Part shown: in pieces, positions 27,911 through 30,660 of the stretch
Layout of the letters: every line of letters starts with the position of its first letter
Position numbering within the stretch: position 1 is the first letter of the stretch
Assembly: GCA_033064195.1 (NCBI GenBank)
Contig: JARBJD010000594.1
Location: 1-30,660, forward strand
Direction: 5' to 3'
DNA length: 30,660 nucleotides
Origin: Blattamonas nauphoetae
Taxonomy: Eukaryota; Preaxostyla; Oxymonadida
Position numbers and translations under genes: made by a program
The notes under the pieces: model-generated
Database searches by the model: none
Told to the model about the DNA's origin: nothing
The model's input: the letters and a program-made list of their open reading frames with translations, nothing else

Positions 27911-29595
27911 TCAATACCCTCTCTTCACTTCTTCATAAGCTTCTTGGAGTCGACGATCAATGACATATCGCACTCGTGGTTGTCCATTCTCAATCCAGAA
28001 CAACCAGTATGTTGCTTGATGTAGTGCTAGAATTGGAGGAGGAGGTCCATCTTTGGTTGATGTGAAATATGGATCAGGTTCGCCTTGTTTGATTGGTGTT
28101 CCTCTGTAGACGATATTCACTGATTCTGCTGTTGAGATCCCTTCTTCACCACCAGCGATTTCACTTCGATCTGTTGGAACCATGAATGTGAAACATGTTG
28201 CATCTGTTACTGGTTTTGTTCTCTTATATTCCTTTGCTTTATAGTCAAACATTCGAGTTGAACAAATTGAATTTTCAAACTCTTCTGTTGCGGAACAACC
28301 AATGAAATCACCATTCACCATCATCATTTGATAGAACTCTGGTGAGATTGTTGACATTGGGAAATTGGGAAAGTTGGATCCAAGCATTTCGAATTGACCA
28401 ACATAGTGAGGATTTCTGAAGACTGTTCATTCGTTAGGTCTTTCAGGGAACAAGCACATTAGATTCATCAGATTGTTGAGTTTGATACTGATGTTTGATC
28501 TCACTCCCATTGCATTTGCTTTTGATTGAAATGATTGTGTGTCAATTCTTTCTGCTTTCATGACATACAGAGTCTTCGAATATGTGTTGAAGAGGGATTG
28601 TTTTGTTGCATCAGTGATTTGATATCCATAGCAAATTGTTGAGACTTTGTCCACCGAAGAGGATTGAACAGTGCAAGTGAAACTTATAGCTCCAACCTCA
28701 GCGACTGTACTGGCAGATGGAGCATAGCTCCTTTTACTGCTAGCTTTCAGTACTGGATTTCCTATCTGTGTAAATTCCTGTGTTACTGGAGAAAAGTCCC
28801 CATCAGACATCAAGAGCATGTTGGATTGATCCGACATACTTGTCAAGTCTTTATCTGGAAACACTTCACGGCAACCTTGGGTAGATTTTCGAATGACAGT
28901 TGAATGTTGAATTGGACAATACACAAGTGAATCAGTTGTCAAGTGAAATCTTAAACGTAAATTACCAAAGATTGAATTGGGATATTGATCAAATGTACTG
29001 AGTGGAAGTAGATTCACAAATGGAATAACAAAGGAATTGTCTTTGTGAGTTTATTTGTGGATTTATTGACGGAACATAGTAGAATCCGTACACACTCTGA
29101 TCCATTCTCTGAACATTTTCCCAAAGACTGTAGCAGTGCTTCATATTGTTTTTCTCTTCGTACGACTTGAATGTGTGATACAGAAATGATTCGTGAACAT
29201 GATTATTCTGAAGTGAATTGTCAATAATGTTTCCATGACTGTCGACGAGTCTCATATCTCGAATTGCATCTGAGGATGATTTGTATCCGACGAAGATTCC
29301 TGATAGTCCGACGTACTCTCCTGTTTCACTACTCGTATATGAATATGGAACAGTAATCGTGAGATCAATTCGCAACTGACTCTTCATAAATTCAGTAACA
29401 TCATGTCCGTCATAGCACAGTGGAACTTCAATCTCATCTCCAATTCTGCATGGCATGGGAGGATTTGTAGGATGCACTTCTTGGATGGAGTAGATGTGAG
29501 GTTCTGAATCCCACTGTTTCGGCAGATATGATTGCACTTCGATTTGCTCAATTAATGTCGATGTTGGTTTGGATTGATTTGATCTGATACTTCAT
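27911..29595 (-). pseudogene. Inverted copy of capsid-like protein 2, broken
   Basis: Mirror of 5800-7487 with the same blocks in the same order and largely the same decay plus about one or two further differences. Its T-rich motif (about 29599-29617) is preserved. It is treated as a fossil. The shared decay shows that this gene was already dead when the arms formed. Confidence 0.7.
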
Positions 29596-29646
29596 TTATA
29601 GAAAATAAAAAATACAATATCAATAATTTCTTTTCCTGTTTTGTCT

Positions 29647-30660
29647 CTACATGATTCCCAAATCTTTGTGTAATGCTTTCAGTGTGTGATTAGGATAGTA
29701 TTCGACTCTTGGTTCATCAGTACTAAATCGTAACACCCACCACGTTGTGGCAGTAGCTAATATTGGTGCTGGAGGATGAGTAAATGTTATCATATCACCA
29801 CCACTTTGACTTGGGTCGTACATTGTAGTATGTGTCGAGATTGCCTTGATATATTGGTTGAGATCTCAATGTGACAGCAGTATTCACACCTCTGGAACTG
29901 ATCGAATCATTACAGTTCGTTGGACATCCACTTCTCTGTGTTGAGAAGCACAAAAGGAAGTCAGTGTTGTCATGAATCGGTCGCACTCTTGTCATTGTTT
30001 CACGAGGATATGTTCCGTCACCAGTGAGTTTCTCTTCAACGAGAGAATCTGTAAGTGATCGCTCCAAATCATCTGGAACAGTGAGGTATGAATCAAGGTT
30101 GAGAGTCGACAATGCAAATTGATAGAAGCGAGCTCCAATAGTTGTAGTCGGTTGTTCTGGATAATACCTGTTTTGTAAAGTCACTTGGATGTTCTTCTGC
30201 ATTGGGTTGTGAAACAAGTGACTTCATTGTCGTAGTGACGGAAGAGAAGCATGATATCCTTCGCATTCACCACTACCATTTGCTGAGTACAATCAATTCC
30301 TGTTGCCGTTGCGTTCTGAAATGGATAGAATGAGATCTTCTCTGCTGGAATTGTTCCTGGTCGATTCTGATACATCTGCTTCAGATTCTCTTTCGCAATG
30401 TCTTTAATATTGTATCCAGAACTCATGCAATACACATCATCAATTTGATAATCAAGAATGTTCAATGATATATATTGATCCACGTATGCAGGTTCATTTG
30501 TCAGGAGCATTGGATGCATTGAGATAAGTGTCTTTGGTAACTGTTGGTTGAGACATGATTGACCAATTTGAACGAAATTCTTGGTACATGAGGTTACAAG
30601 AATATTCAGAAAAAAGGGACGATGTTGAATACAAGATTGAATTGCTGTTTTATATATGTG
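29647..30660 (-). pseudogene. Partial inverted copy of capsid-like protein 1, broken
   Basis: Corresponds to about 4726-5747, the C-terminal half of capsid-like protein 1, and runs off the right edge. Unlike the left copy it is broken, with about three breaks, none shared with the left arm. The damage therefore arose after duplication, or the right edge is lower-quality sequence. Confidence 0.75.

Larger units (their letters stand above)
22726..30660 (-). repeat. Right arm of long inverted duplication
   Basis: This is an inverted, nearly identical copy of about 4726-16127, lacking transposons A and B. It contains copies of both capsid-like genes, the 136-aa gene, the fibre gene, the 70-codon ORF and all the non-coding flank. 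It runs off the right edge inside capsid-like gene 1. The inner end lies near 22726; beyond it the two sides no longer match. Confidence 0.9.

Noticed and set aside
1-30660. Retrovirus or LTR element
   Set aside because: No reverse transcriptase, protease or paired long direct repeats were seen; the long repeats are inverted and hold DNA-virus-type genes.

Overview
This is eukaryotic DNA, most likely from an animal genome. The reasons are plain: Tc1, mariner and pogo-type transposons, long AT-rich non-coding stretches, and a Polinton-like virus-derived element. The transposon mix and the texture of the repeats suggest a nematode, but that guess is weak. Nothing bacterial is seen.

Layout. (1) Positions 1-8960 hold the structural-gene block of a Polinton/adintovirus-like element that continues off the left edge. 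It carries the end of an unknown gene, a packaging ATPase (minus strand), two unknown proteins, twin small 'MAPG' proteins that resemble membrane-active minor virion proteins, a 620-residue capsid-like protein, a second broken paralogue of it, a 136-residue unknown protein, and on the minus strand an S74-chaperone fibre-like protein plus a 70-codon ORF. Plus-strand genes share one upstream T-rich motif and minus-strand genes share a different one. No polymerase or integrase lies in the window. (2) Positions 8961-16127 are mostly non-coding. They are interrupted by two adjacent TA-inserting DNA transposons: a non-autonomous element A (10414-11656) and a DD34E transposase-bearing element B (11659-13864). 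Both end in arrays of a roughly 21-bp repeat. (3) Positions 16128-22725 are a spacer holding a decayed pogo/Tigger-like transposase split by a fold-back insertion, a second fold-back repeat (20504-21031) and a defective mariner (21180-22544). (4) Positions 22726-30660 are an inverted, nearly identical copy of about 4726-16127, without transposons A and B.

The left copy of the virus-like block looks mostly whole, with about two breaks, all in the second capsid paralogue. The right copy has more breaks, roughly half a dozen. The breaks in the second capsid paralogue are largely shared by both arms, so that gene decayed before the inverted duplication. The right arm keeps the empty site of transposons A/B, so those inserted after the duplication or were absent from the copied allele.

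If functional, the genes would make a virion: ATPase to fill it, capsid shell proteins, small lytic proteins for entry, and a trimeric fibre for attachment. All identifications are by eye. No search, alignment score or structure prediction was run.
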